DNA of 64,000 nucleotides from Lunularia cruciata (GCA_948567375.1 OX419755.1:1927001-1991000); one strand, 5' to 3'; counted from the first letter of the stretch, positions 31,165 through 43,714 are shown. Numbers and translations: made by a program. The notes: generated from the letters alone by a model not told the origin.

Positions 31165-32579
31165 ATGGCTGATAGCATAATGGAGGTATCGACTGGGGGG
31201 ACTTGCAATTGGGCTGTTTCAATCGGAGTGGACAGAACGAGAGTAGCCACATCTCAGCGTGATGGGAACCGATCAAAATGTGCTATGTATCGAGTTCCAC
31301 CGTACATGAAGAGGTTAAAGCAGGAGAAGTTCGATCCCAGCTTTCTCCATTTGGGTCTTTACAACAGGAAGTTTAAGTGAGAAAACTCGTTTGGACGAAG
31401 TGAAGATAGAAGTCGTGGTCATCGTCCTGAAGTCCTTCGAACCGGGCTGGTGGTCACGAGAGTGCTTGGGACGTCTTCTGTGACAAGGTGACAGGTACAC
31501 TAGAATCTGAGATACAATCCCTTCAAAACCTGTATGAGGAGGATTTCCTTACACTTGAAGTGGTACGATCTGTGCTTACGTTAGATGCAGTTTTCGTTGT
31601 AGCCATTATTGCAGGAAGATACGGATATTTGGCGGACTGGATGAAGCACTCAGAGAAGTTTGTCATCTCGTCGCTGGATCACTTGGGGACTGGGACCTCA
31701 GGCAACGCTACCATGACATATGGTTGCTGGAGAATCAAATTCCTCCTTTCATCGTTAGGAACGTATGGGACATAGATTCACATAATGCATGACTGTGAAC
31801 GGGAAAACGAAAACGCTTTGTTTCCGTCTTCCAATGGCAACTGGAGCACTCCGGCCGGAAGGAGACGCCTCCTCCGACACGTCTCCAACAGTATCTTCTC
31901 GCGAAGAAACTGAAGCCAGCGGCGCCAGTTTGTTCGAACGGCAGGGAATCTTTGGAAACTGCTATGGAGCTAAAACGATCAGTTGTGGAGATTAAAGGAC
32001 GTAAAGGGAGAGGCATCAATGATGTGGATTTCGTGACATCTTCTTAATCCTATCTTAAAGCTACTTCTCCATCATAGACATAGAGGGCTTCACGGAAACA
32101 ATTCTATTAAATCTGGCTGCCTTTGGAGTCACAAGCTTCGGCTTTGAAGGAGTTACAGCGTACCTACGCACGATCGACGAGCTGATCAACACTGAAGAGG
32201 ATGTGCGGTTGCTGAGGAATGGGCATGACCCAGACATCTCACTCAATCTTCTAGGAGACGACAACGACATTGCTGTAATTTTCAACAGTATAAGGCAATG
32301 TTCCGGAACTTCCCATTCCGATAAAATGGCCAAGCTCAGAAGCGATGTGAAGAACTGGCACAAAAACTAAACAAGGCAGCAGCCAAATCGAGTTTTAGCC
32401 AGGTTTGCAGAAAGGCCCTGGATATTTGTGTCTTTAGTAGCTGTGGCGCTACTTCTCCTCTCACTGGAATGCAAACGATCTACACTGTGCTCGGGTTTTA
32501 TCTTTCCCGGCGAGAGAGAGGCAGTGTAGAGCGGCGGATAGAAAACCCGCCGCTCTACAAATTGTACAAAGAGATCTAG
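31165..32579 (+). pseudogene. DUF247/UPF0481 family pseudogene
   Basis: Pieces in order, in changing frames, match the plant DUF247 (UPF0481) family. N-terminal YRVPPYMKRLKQEKFDPSFL and LGLYN (31288-31370) correspond to the 'VP..LR....Y.P..VSIGPYH' start. SLYEEDFLTL-like NLYEEDFLTLEVVRS lies near 31530, then DAVFVV near 31590. LLENQIPPFIVRN near 31726-31765 is the family's most typical block. IDIEGFTETILLNLAAF is near 32075-32125, and AYLRTIDELINTEEDVRLL near 32158-32215. The C-terminal hydrophobic segment (WIFVSLVAVALLLLSL, 32420-32466) is a membrane anchor. Total span fits an intronless gene of about 470 codons, but at least four frameshifts make it non-functional. Biochemical function of the family is poorly known. 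Confidence 0.85.
32525..32559. repeat. GC-rich 13-bp hairpin at the end of the DUF247 pseudogene
   Basis: tgtagagcggcgg (32525-32537) pairs perfectly with ccgccgctctaca (32547-32559) across a 9-base loop. It lies in the last codons or 3' end of the gene. May be an RNA fold or a small inverted duplication. Confidence 0.7.
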
Positions 32580-35147
32580 AAAACAAACCCATAGATTGAC
32601 ATAGCAAAAATCCATATCACAGAGTCCTATATGTGGCGTACGTTTTGTCTGAACATTTCAAGCGAGCAAGTCAAATGTTGAGTAAATCCCTCAATGTATA
32701 AAAATTTGAACCTTTTCTATATTTACGAATAATAATGTTCTCTTCTACAGGTCACAAACTAGAGTTTGCCATCCGCGATATTTTGGTATCCAAGCCCTTC
32801 AAACGTTTAATCGTATGTACCCCTTCCCCTTAGAGTTCGCATTTTTTGATGAGGTAGCGGTAGGATAATCTCGTCAATTTTGTAGCTTGTCCCAGACTCG
32901 CATCTTAAATTTTCATTCCATTGCAGCACTTTGTGCAGTATGGGTCGTTGAACTCAATGTTGATTTAAAATTGCCCCTTCGATGTTCCCAGTGATGATGG
33001 TCAAATTTGATTAAGCGATTCTCGGTGGAGAACTAAAGTTTCTCAGCAGCACATGGGAGATATTTTAAACCTACATATAGAGATGTTCCAGGCAGTTTAT
33101 ACGACTGCCGGGAACAATCACTGTGCACAAATTTCCAAAAAGAGGACTGAAACTTTCTAACTTTGTGCTGTTTTGATGTAGCTATGTCCGTCCCCAGTGT
33201 GGCTACTGTAGATCTGCTGCTGCCGAGAAGCTTCTTCCCACTCTTACAGATATGTCTGACGGGAACATCGTTTGCATTTGCTCATGACTTTGAACATTAA
33301 AGCGAACAACATCATATTGCGGTAGATCATCAGAACTTCACGTCTCAAGTTCAAGGCCAGCTAATAGCTGAGTTCAAGTTGTCCTGACTCATTGAGTCTA
33401 CAGACATGGAGCCATGAAGCGCATCTTAGACATACCTGTTGCGTAGTGGTTTTAAGTAGAGGAAACTTCTGTCATCTTAGAGCCGTTTTTGTTTATATGG
33501 TATAAGCAAAAACAAGCGCGTGTCAACTTGACCATATTCAACTAAATGTAGGGGGTCTCAATCGAGGTGCCGACATTACCAAAGATTTCACTCTGCTTTT
33601 AAGGGTTAGATCCTAAAAGTTAGAGAGAGACGGTTAAACTAGAAAAGAAGCTCTCTGAGTTAGACAGCATCCTTAAGTTCTGTCAATAGTGACTGGAAGG
33701 TGGTGGTGTTCACTCCTTCCGCGAGGATTTAAGAGGAACACTTTGTCTTTCAATGACATTTCTTTGAAACACAGCTGCAAGTAAGGAACTTTCGATGTAC
33801 AACAAAAGCACAGAAGGGATTTCTGTAATCAAGCTGTTATATCCGTTCACAAATAAATATATTCATAAATATTAGCTACTCCGGACGTAACGATCTCTGC
33901 AGCTCGTCATTGTTGGTAAACACACAAGAAAATGAGTAGGTGCCCTTGTATCTTTAAAATTTAGGGTTCAGCGTATCTTAGGGCACGTAGGGCACGTACC
34001 GGGCAAAAGCCCTAATTTGAACGGATCCCAATAGAAATCAAAATCTGTCTACCACAAACAGCTGATCCAGAAGACACTGTAATGCTACTGGATTACTTTG
34101 CTCTAGTACCATTGAAAGGTGATCACAAGAGAAATCCGAATCTACACACTCTCTCGCTCCAGACAACCGTTTCAAGCACTAGTAAGAATGACAGGGAAGT
34201 GTAGCGGGAGAAATAATCAACAAATATATGGCTGTGTTCCGGGGATACTACAACTACTACTCATTCGCAGACGGTATCCACCACCTTCTCCGAGGAGGGT
34301 TCGATAGTCTTGCAGTGCAATTTCCACCATAAGCAAGCTGGCTAACAGTACTGTCAGCTTGTTCATTTCCTGAGAGGTGAGCGAGAATAGCACAGATTCT
34401 GAATTCTAAAAGTCAGGGCCAGGGTATAGACCAAGAAAAGCTGCAGTAGAAAGGAGAACATTTAAAAGTTTTTGAATGTTTACCTGTCGTAGGAACCAAA
34501 GATAATAAGTGGTTAGCACGCCCTCAAGGGCACTATGACTACTACGAAGATGGTGCTGCTGAAGAGTGGGCATAATCGGTGGTGAAGGAGCGTACCTAAA
34601 CTTGATGACACTCTTCAGCTTCAGACTTTCACCACTCAGTCCTGCAACACCTGCTCCAACGACAGATCTAGAGACATAGTTAGTAGAATTTTACAAGCTC
34701 CGTAGAACCAGGACCATCAAAGATACAGTAGAATTTAAATAGACAGGATTGGAGCATGGCCTAAACGTAAAACCTTGGCTCAGTGGCAAAGAATGTGGAA
34801 GATATTTTTCTCTGCGATAACAGCGACTGGAAAGATTGTCCTCCCGGAATAGCACCTGCCAATGACTGACTGGCTAGTACCCTTGCTTGCAGTACATTAA
34901 TCCAAATTAGAATCTCATGCACATCACTAAAACTTCATCACACACATTTGCTTACGATACGGATTCTCTACCAGAAATTTAGGACATCAACTCCATGGTA
35001 CATTGCGAGGATATAACTCTGTCAACGACTCATGTCAATGATCAACGTATTCGTTACAACGAGAGCCGGAATCACCAGGAATATTCTTACATTATCAATT
35101 TTTATTTAAGTTGAGGAGCTGGAAGACAGGCTAGTCGGATCTTTGTT
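32580..35147. other. Island sequence, no gene supported
   Basis: No open frame above about 62 codons and no family match in either strand. 32.6-32.8 kb is AT-rich and could be the 3' untranslated region of the DUF247 gene. Confidence 0.35.
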
Positions 35148-35429
35148 TCACCTGTCACAGAGTGGCAAATAGTTACACTGCTCACTGCAAGAAGACAATT
35201 TAGGTGAGTCGCTGAAAGCATAGTCTTTCAACGACAGAGTGGTGCACTGGAAATGAGACGTGAAGGAGGTGGAGTCCACCATTTGTGTGTGGGACCATGT
35301 ATATATACGTACACTCCGAACTTTAGAAGCAGACTTGCACGGCTGGCCAGTCCACAACTGACAGAAGAAGATGAGGACAGTGAAAACGAAAGCCGATTGT
35401 GAAATTTTACGTCGCAAGACGTCAGTCAT
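35148..35429 (-). CDS. Hypothetical small protein with signal-like N-terminus
   Basis: From ATG at 35429 the frame encodes 93 residues starting MTDVLRRKISQSAFVF, with a hydrophobic run to about residue 25 (VLIFFCQLW) and then a Cys right after (TGQPC). Five further Cys/aromatic residues are spread to the end. The upstream in-frame ATG at 35618 would bury this hydrophobic segment, so the internal start is preferred if the product is secreted. No homolog recognised; may be a chance frame. Confidence 0.2.
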   Translation of the reverse strand: MTDVLRRKISQSAFVFTVLIFFCQLWTGQPCKSASKVRSVRIYTWSHTQMVDSTSFTSHFQCTTLSLKDYAFSDSPKLSSCSEQCNYLPLCDR

Positions 35430-37052
35430 TGCTAGGCGAGTCGGTCTTTGGTACTGCGGGTAGCCTGAGAGTCTTGAAGCCGTTAGATCATTTATTGGAT
35501 GGAACTCAATGGAACTCCTCGGACAATGTACGTGATCAGCTGTCTGCGTTATGGATTTGTGGTCCACCTTGAAGAGGTGTATTCTCTCGTCCACGCGAAT
35601 GTTCTCCATTCTTAACACTGATTGATGGATCGCCTACTGGCGAAGGCGAAGAACAATTAGAACCGAGAAATGGAACTCATAGCCATGGCCGGAAGATTGC
35701 AGGCAAGGCAACGGAAGAGGTATTTCAAGTAAAGACAGACTGTACTTGCAAAAGCGCACTGCTGTGGATCTAGTATGTTGATTTTGGATAATGCAGGGCT
35801 GGGAGAATTAACCCACAAGGAGAGACATAAATAAATGTCAATCGCCAAAAGTTTCACCCTCTTCCAGGAGTATTCTTTAGCTGAGGTAGTTTGACTCGTT
35901 GAGTTCAGATTCCTACAAATAGGGAGTGTGACATTGTCCGAGATTGAGCTTGAAGAAAAACAGCCTCTACAGTGCCTTGAGAAGAAAGATCCGCTGGGTC
36001 AGTCCGGAATCAATTTAAAAAGCCAATCGATTGAATCATTACTTTCTTAACGAATCCCATACCAGTCCTCGACAGTTTTACATTTCTATAATCTAACTCA
36101 GGGAGCACAGCCTGTGATAGATTAACCTGCATAATAATTGTGTCGTAAGTACTTCTATTTCCAGCACTAACTATCAAATGTCATGCTTTTGAACCCCTCA
36201 GAGCGAATGGGGTGTAACACCTGTACACCTGTGCGACCTCCAGTCGGCTGCAGAGGCAAGTGATGATGGAGGGAGACAGATCATTCCAAATATGCCATGG
36301 AAACACAGATACGCCAGAGAGACTAACATATTGTCAAGTCATAAGGACGCTGGGGAGGTAAGATCTGCATGTGTATAGGCTAAGAAGTTCAGCAGTGGAG
36401 GAATATAAAAGTAGTCGAGAAAGGCAGGCTTCCTTATCCCTTTTCTTGGATGGCTGTGACTTGTAGGTAGCCGCTGCTACTCTGTGAGCAAATGTAACGA
36501 AATGAGCGTGAACGACAAGCCGAAAGTAAGCAGCGAACCCAAGGCGCATCATTATCATTTGCTTATGGAGAAAAAACGTTTAAAAAAAAAAGTAACCGGT
36601 GCATGAAGCGATTGAGGCAGTTACACCAAGTTCCTTTGAGTGCAGTTCGTGTTCGGTCGGAACCGAGAAACAACAGTTTTATTGAATAGCGCAAGTGGAG
36701 TTTAAGTTCGGTCTAGCAGTTAGTAGTCGGATGTGCTTTGATACGAGAATGTCTTTATAGTAGTATGAGATCCTTGAAAGCGAAGAGGACTATCTAAATG
36801 AGAGTTTAGGGTGCACATACTTTTCACCAAACAAAAGACTCTTAGCATATACCTGTCATCTTCCTTTTGAGTACATCAGATATTTTATGCGCTTTATGCG
36901 AGATTGGTTAAGGTATTGGAGGGCGGTGCAAATCTGAATCAAGGGGATTAAGTTCATACTTTCTGTTGTTTCCAACCTGCAATTTTGTCCATCTCCTTGT
37001 ACTGTTGTACCACACTTTCGGCGAGGAAAGTAGAACGAGACGCCCAACGTGG
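35430..37052. other. Island sequence with short minus-strand frames
   Basis: Minus-strand open stretches at 35657-35857 (66 codons) and 36334-36558 (74 codons, start MIMMRLGFAAYFRLVVH) are the only notable ones. None matches a family I know; possible exons of a lost gene. Confidence 0.25.
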
Positions 37053-37340
37053 TTAACCTCTACGGAAGCTCTCGTCAATGATCAGCCGCTTCATTTGCGT
37101 GTGTTGATGTGAGAAATCCTTGACCATGTCTTTAGCAATATGCCTAAATGCACCCCTCCCCCACAAACTCGGTCCCACCATGACGATGCCCTTTAACTGC
37201 ACGCCAGAGGACCCTTGAGGTAGATGAGATTGTAAGGTGCCTGGTTGCAGCTTCCAGAGTTTCAGGATCTCCGCCACATATCGCTCGTAGGTAGCGTTTG
37301 TAATTTGCTCATGGGACAGAAACATAGCTAGAAGGATCAA
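37053..37340 (-). CDS. Hypothetical ORF or exon remnant
   Basis: 95 codons without interruption (ATYERYVAEILKLWKLQPGT, then FRHIAKDMVKDFSHQ, ending SFRRG). Downstream on the minus strand another frame gives VVQQYKEMDKIAGWKQQK followed by a GT, which may be an exon edge. The composition is protein-like, but I do not recognise the family. Confidence 0.25.
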   Translation of the reverse strand: MILLAMFLSHEQITNATYERYVAEILKLWKLQPGTLQSHLPQGSSGVQLKGIVMVGPSLWGRGAFRHIAKDMVKDFSHQHTQMKRLIIDESFRRG

Positions 37341-39740
37341 GGTATGAGGTCTCCAATGAGTGAACTGTTAGGCCCCAGGTCGATAAAGGCAAGTCACTCC
37401 ATGAGTTGTTTTTCAGCACAAGCATCACTTCTGATTAGCATGTGTTTGTTTAATCTAAAGCGCCTATTTGGATTTACTCCTTTGCCACAACTATTCCATA
37501 ACATCGACGAAATAAGGAATTAAGTAGCAGAAGCAATTGCGCAAGCATCTCACCAGCTTTTCGTGTAGGTTCGTATGATTATACAAACAGGTGCAGGATA
37601 GAGAAACCTCGCTTAAGTCCCACCACGTGTTAAGTTCTGACGGGGAAACTCCTCGTGTGGAATATTATACTAGAATAAAACTGCACTGCAAAGTCCGCGT
37701 GGTAAATATGAGTGTGAGCAAGTTCAGACCCTGGATATGAGCGACTTAGGAGAAGAGAAGGGAAGAAAATAACAAGCTTAAGTCTAAGACTTGAGGTTAT
37801 AGTTCTACAGAAAATAGTTCCTTTAACGCAAAAAAATGTCTTGTGCTTGACTATGTTGCAAATATATCCCACATCTCTGTCCCACTAATTATCAGTAATT
37901 AAGCATCTTTGTAAAAATGTCGCAGAAGTGGTTTCCAGCTCATCTTTAACACTCGTAGATAGCTGTTACACTATAACATACTGTTCATAGGAACAGTGCA
38001 AGAGGCCGAGTCGAAAAAGAGTGTGATCACCGGGGTTAGCAACTAACCTTCAGACCGTTCGGATTTACCACTACATTTCATCAGAATGTGGTTGTCAGTG
38101 TCTTTCTAGAAGGATTTCAGAGCTCGTTGACAGACCCTGCGAGGTACGAGTGCACACACCACTCACCAGTCTCAGGAACTTTGTCACTACCGTAGAAGTC
38201 CTTCACATACTCGGGTCGAGCCCGAGTACATATAGAGCATCAGTAATTTTCATGATCAGGAAAAAGAGATCTCATCGCACCACTGTATAATACATCCACA
38301 GGATGGATGGCTGTGATAGAGTGCCGTAGATGCTTTAGGATGTTCGAACAGGTTGGTAGCGCTGACTGTAGGAAGTAACACAGTATTGGATGAGTTGTAA
38401 GGAATCCACGTGCATTGACGACCCTGAAACGAGTATCATGGCGGCATTTGCACTGCACAAATTCGTAATTTAAAATAACCTGTTTCAGGGATGGAGTAGG
38501 CATGCAGCGGGGACGAGCAATTTTCTCTTACTTTCTCCAAGTATTACAGGTGGGTGCAGATGAATGTTGGAAAAAGATTACCTAACGCACAGTAATTCCG
38601 AGGAAAGTCTGCATTCTTTCCAAATAGGACATTTAAAATTCAAGAATTCTTTTATCGCAGGGAGCCCTACGCAGATGAGAAGAGCAGGAATGGTTGGTCT
38701 CGGGAGGCTGGTCGCCCTGCTATGGCATTGAGAAGAATTTCTGGGAAGACTAACGGTCAGCTGGAGGGAATTTTACAGATCGGGAAAATTATGTAAGGTA
38801 GTGAATGAAAGGTAACTCTTGCATGTTTACTTCTTTACGCTGGTTTCCCAAGGGACAGATTCTGAGGCGCCCGGCTATAGGCTATAGGAAGACGAGCTGG
38901 TGATGGCATTTACTCCTCCCTTCGTCAGTAGAATAATGCATACCCTTCAATTATGGGGGCGGCTTGGTTATGGCAGGACAGTCACTACAGAGGAAAGGAA
39001 CCAGCAGCGACTTGAAGCCTCGTGGCCGCTTTCTCGGAGTGGTAAAAGAAAGGAAAGAGCCCTAAAGTCGCTGGTGGACGATCTGGACAAACAATGGGTC
39101 CTACAGTTCACGGGTCCTCAAAGAAATGCAGGGAGGGAGGTACTGGGGTTGAGCTGGATAGCCCTTTAACCTGAGCCTATAGTTTCATACGTCCGGAAGG
39201 TGTGAATGTTCTTCGCTGGCTGCGAGAATCACAGCCGGTGGAACGTAGGATGTGTAGGATTAGATAACGGTGTTGGTTCCTCCGCAGGCATGGAATGCGT
39301 GCTCAATCTGGTGCGCGTGCGAAGTCATCCATGTGGATACAATGCATCAATATGCATTCAGTCCATGTCATGCACGAGTTGAAGGTTGGCGTACACCTAT
39401 GACTAGCTCAATTTCTGCGTGCATGCAGGGTTTCCTTGAAATTGGTGTGCAGAAGCTACAAGCAACCACAAATAATCTGCTGGGCTCAGAATCGAGGCGA
39501 GTAGCAAAGCGCACAACTATTTCAGGCACAATCTGAGAGAGCATGCACAAACAGATTCCGTTTATAAACCAGAATACCTATCGTAAGGTCCTACATGCGG
39601 AATAAGACTGAAGAAAAGGAGGTTGACCCGCGGATGTCACAAGTCACCATGAATCTCACAAGCAGACTGCCATATGATAATTTGTTTCCACAAAAGCAAC
39701 GGCCACCTGTGTGTAACCTCTGCCAGAAAAATCTAAGGGT
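37341..39740. other. Island sequence, no gene supported
   Basis: Several open stretches of 80-90 codons (38240-38503 minus, 38900-39169 plus, 39270-39536 plus) show no recognisable family and may be chance. Confidence 0.25.
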
Positions 39741-40049
39741 ATGAGAGCTTCATATCGGATCCACATATTCAGGATGGAAACTGCAGAGTCTGACCCAACT
39801 CCCAGCAATGAAGGGCCACGGATGTATCAATCTTTGGATTTTGCAAGTAAAGCAAGGCAGATTGTCGACATATCTAAGGGACAGTTGAGAATCAGTTCTC
39901 GAATCATTCAAGTGGTTGTGTGGCCGAAGACAAAGCATAATACAAGTGATCGATTTGTGGCAGATTTTCCTGGCCACCATAAATCACCACTCATAATGGA
40001 CTGCAAATCGTTATTTGATGGACATCCAACCACGGATAAGAGAGTTTGA
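39741..40049 (+). CDS. Hypothetical ORF
   Basis: 102 codons, the longest plus-strand frame in the island after the DUF247 pseudogene, with a moderately polar, soluble composition (SLDFASKARQIVDISKGQL). No signal peptide, membrane segment or known motif. Coding status doubtful. Confidence 0.2.
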   Translation: MRASYRIHIFRMETAESDPTPSNEGPRMYQSLDFASKARQIVDISKGQLRISSRIIQVVVWPKTKHNTSDRFVADFPGHHKSPLIMDCKSLFDGHPTTDKRV

Positions 40050-40962
40050 TCAACATGGCACGGAACTTGAAGCCAGTTCTATTCCTTTGACTTCTGACAG
40101 GAGGATATATCCAAGGAGTAATCTACAGAAGTAAATTGCAATTTTGTTCTGACAGAGCAATCATACATGACACTGCTCTCCTTGATTGGTTCCTTGTTGG
40201 CCGAGCCCGTTGGATTCTGCTCGTCCAGAGTCCCGTAGGTATCCAACCAGTAGACATGAAAATGAAAAAAGAAAAAGTAGACATATGCATGAAACGAGCG
40301 AGGGAACAAGTGGCTGAATAACTGGAATCCTACAGCTGTGGCCACTAGGATAATTTCACAAGGTCTGTCTTGAACAGTTTCCAGTTAAGCTTTCTCTAGT
40401 TGATTGTATACCGGTTAATGTAGAAGACTTCGTTTGTCCGATTGCATCCGGACTTCCTTCCCCAATTCAAGTTGCTGTCGAAAACCAAAAAAACCCGGTC
40501 AAGGGATGCCACTTCGGCTTGTTTCCATATGATTTCACCTCGAAAAGATAAAAGTAGTATCCCATTTCATTGCAAACAAAAACACTGAGCAAATACACTT
40601 CGTGTTCTTTCATGACGTTGTAGTTCATCCGTGTAAACAAAATCAGTAAAAATATAACATATACATATGTGTCTCTACTGACATTATGGGAAGGCGACCG
40701 CGTAGGATAACAAGCATGAGGGGAAAGGGCGACCGCGTAAAAAACACGAAGGATGGGAAGGCCCCATCAAGCAGTACAAGGGTGAGACAAAATACGTAAA
40801 ATGGGGGTAAACCCTAGGATAACAAGAATAAGATAGCTTACATTTACCTATTGGTAAGCAATCGAGCGACAAACATAGGATAAAAAGAAGGATGGGTTGA
40901 CCTGAAATGGACTGAGTCCCAGTAGAATACTAGGAGATGAATATTGGATTAATATTAGGCTC
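40050..40962. other. Right edge of island
   Basis: No gene supported. CpG content falls beyond about 40.9 kb and the sequence becomes AT-rich and repeat-like again. Confidence 0.3.
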
Positions 40963-41014
40963 ATTAGCGCGAATTTCATGAATTTAAAATTAGCGTGAAT
41001 TTCATGAATTCAAA
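40963..41014. repeat. 26-bp tandem duplication
   Basis: attagcgcgaatttcatg... at 40963-40988 is repeated at 40989-41014 with two C/T changes. Lies at the island border. Confidence 0.8.
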
Positions 41015-42321
41015 CTGTTACTGATACGTATGCATACCCCTAGAGTACTCAAAGAAAAATCAGCTAGTATGATTGTTCTCTTGTGGATTACACTATCTAA
41101 TTCGTGGCCCATGTGGAACAATGACACTTGCTATCTAAACTAAGTTATAAAATAAGGAAGTAAAATTGATACTCCCTTTAGGGTCTAGTATGGTAACCTC
41201 TTATGCAATATCTAACAAATGTTAAACGTCTTATCCATAGTTCTATATAACTTGCCTTGTTGCAAACCCTTGCATTTTAAGACCTTAGCTCCACTCACTG
41301 CCCATCCAAAGAGTATGTGGAAACACTATATAGTGTATGGACTCCATAACCACAATGTTCACAACTATCACTAACTTGACCATTGTACTATATACAAGTT
41401 TATTTTAAGTTTATGTGTTAACTGCAATGCCTATTAATGTTCTCTCCAAGTAAAGTATCTACTCTCTTGTACCATCATAAGAACTATATCTGCAATGATG
41501 TAATATACAACTATACTCTCTCTTCCAAAAGGATAACAAGTCATGTGGATGCAACAGTCTACAACAATATCATATGCAACTATACTCTATCCTCCAAAAG
41601 GACACTACGTTATATTGACCCATGTTGCATCTAAGATAGTACCACAATTCAAAGTGGAGAAAAAAAATGCAGATGGGTAGACTAACTTAGACAGAACTTT
41701 GTTGTTATGGAAAATGTAGTAAATGCAAGTCAAAATACACTAACTAAAGATCTAGCTATCATCCAAAAGCTTAAGACATCAAGAATGGATAGGTCAGCTA
41801 GAATCTGCATAAATTGTTGGTCCATCAAAGAACAAAAGGATGGAAGATACCTCAAAAGACAACACATCTCTCATTTACTACCATAGTACATAGAAATAAA
41901 TGAATTCCCCTATCACATGCTTCTCCAAGATCTTCCTATCATCAACCACAAATAGGAGGAAAACAAAGGTGCCAAGAATACTCAACTATCCAAAAGTGCT
42001 AAAAGTGTTATTTATTCCCAAAATAGTAAGTCTACCACTCATAATAAATTGGTATAGATGTTTTTCTACATCCTAATTCCCATATTACACATTAAAAACT
42101 CCTTGGCCCAACTATATCACCAATGACTCCCATTATCTTCATATCTATTATCATCATATACAATATTCTTTAATACAAGTAGAAGGTCAAAGAAGGGAGA
42201 ACCATCAGAGGTAGATAAGGCAATCAACAAGCAATATTACTTATAAAAAATGTCACATACCACCTATAGCTCCCCTAGTAAATAGTAAAGAAAGATCATC
42301 AATATCTAAGGACTTTGAAAA
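41015..42321. other. AT-rich sequence with an imperfect 80-bp repeat
   Basis: caactatactct...tccaaaagga occurs near 41509 and again near 41578. No gene; frequent stops. Probably decayed transposon sequence. Confidence 0.3.
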
Positions 42322-42359
42322 TGCAAATTCTGCTTTTAACTAGAAAAGCAGAATTTGCA
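42322..42359. repeat. 16-bp perfect hairpin
   Basis: tgcaaattctgctttt (42322-42337), 6-base loop aactag, aaaagcagaatttgca (42344-42359). Confidence 0.85.
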
Positions 42360-42419
42360 CAACTATTATTTGGTAAAATCTGGAGTCTAAATATGGAAAA
42401 TAAATTACAAAGAGATTAT

Positions 42420-43640
42420 AGCAATTGAGTTGGATGACCATGTATGTGTTGATTGTCTCTAGAAAAAGTTGGCTGGTATTATCTACATTGAGGTTCAAGA
42501 TACAAGGAAAGAGTGCTCAACATCCACATTGACAAGAGGTACATAACTCCACTTGTTGTTGAGTTGGTCCACCTATTCCGCAAACCAGCCATAGTTGGGA
42601 TTCATGTTGACAATGGCCTTGAGTTGCTCAAGATAGCCACCAGTCAATAGCAATTGTACCTTATCAAAAAAGGAGATGTGTTCCTTGATTGTCAGTCCTT
42701 GAGTCTCTAGCTAGGTGATGGTCACAAGCAATAGCTCATACTTTTGAATGGACAAGAGCTCTTCTTGAAAAATTAATTGACAATTAGCTTCTTGGCATGA
42801 AAGATGTCAATAAACTTATCATCAACCTGCACAATGAACTTTTCAAACTTGCTGATGTCCATCTTCTGATAAGCAACATTGGCCTTGATCCATGTCTCAC
42901 AAGAAGTGATGTTTGGTCATATGGCTTCCAACAATGTTAACAAATTGTTCTTGATGATTCTGAGAATTGGAGGTGATGTTCTTCATGGATGTAATAAATT
43001 GATTGAGCAATGGAAGTCCATTCTATACAATTTCCCACACATTGTCTATCATGTGTGCAAGGAATACGATGTGATGAGTCCCTAGAAACAAGGTTGATTT
43101 GAGTTCATTTTTTACTCTAAAATGTATGGAGCTCTATTTGAGACTAGTAATACAAGCTATGAGTATTTGTCCTTGACTTGGCTGATGAAGACATCATAGA
43201 TTGTGTCTTGAAATATTTGGACAATCTTGATAGTATTGCATTTCTTTTTTCCCTTGAGATGAGTAATTGACCAGAGGAGTGGCTTATAGTACACATCCAT
43301 GAGAGGGAAAATGAGCATGTTGACCAATTTTTGGTTGAGAAAGTTAGACACCTTGTTGATAATGATCCCAATCTTGTTAGTCTTGATGATAGATATAGTG
43401 TGCTCCTTAACAATAAGGTAGATGTGTTTGATGTACTTGTAGGAATTTTTCCTTGACTCCAATGGCTTCTTTGTCTCCCATTCCATGAATTCCTTGAATT
43501 TCTCATCCCTTAGGAATTCAAGAGGTGCATTGAGTCAGATGTAATGGATGATTAGCTTTAGGTTAAAGCTCTTCATATTCTTGCCGTTTTGCTTGTTGAA
43601 GGATTGCTCAAGTCTAGACTAGGTTGCTTTATTCTTGAGC
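42420..43640 (-). pseudogene. Unrecognised degraded ORF
   Basis: Minus-strand protein-like stretches: FLRDEKFKEFMEWETKKPLE and KNSYKYIKHIYLIVKEHTIS (43510 down to 43380), then KFEKFIVQVDDKFIDIFHAK near 42800. The frame is broken several times. The style (charged, helical) recalls the other coiled-coil ORFs in this window, but no alignment could be established by eye. Function unknown. Confidence 0.35.
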
Positions 43641-43714
43641 ATGCAGCTCAGACTTGAGATGCCACTTCATGTGCATGAGTCCATGTGTTATGGTTGCTTG
43701 ATCCTTAGCAATTG

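Noticed and set aside
39741..40345. A two-exon gene spanning the 39.7-40.3 kb frames
   Set aside because: No convincing splice sites or homology joins the frames; listed only as a low-confidence ORF.
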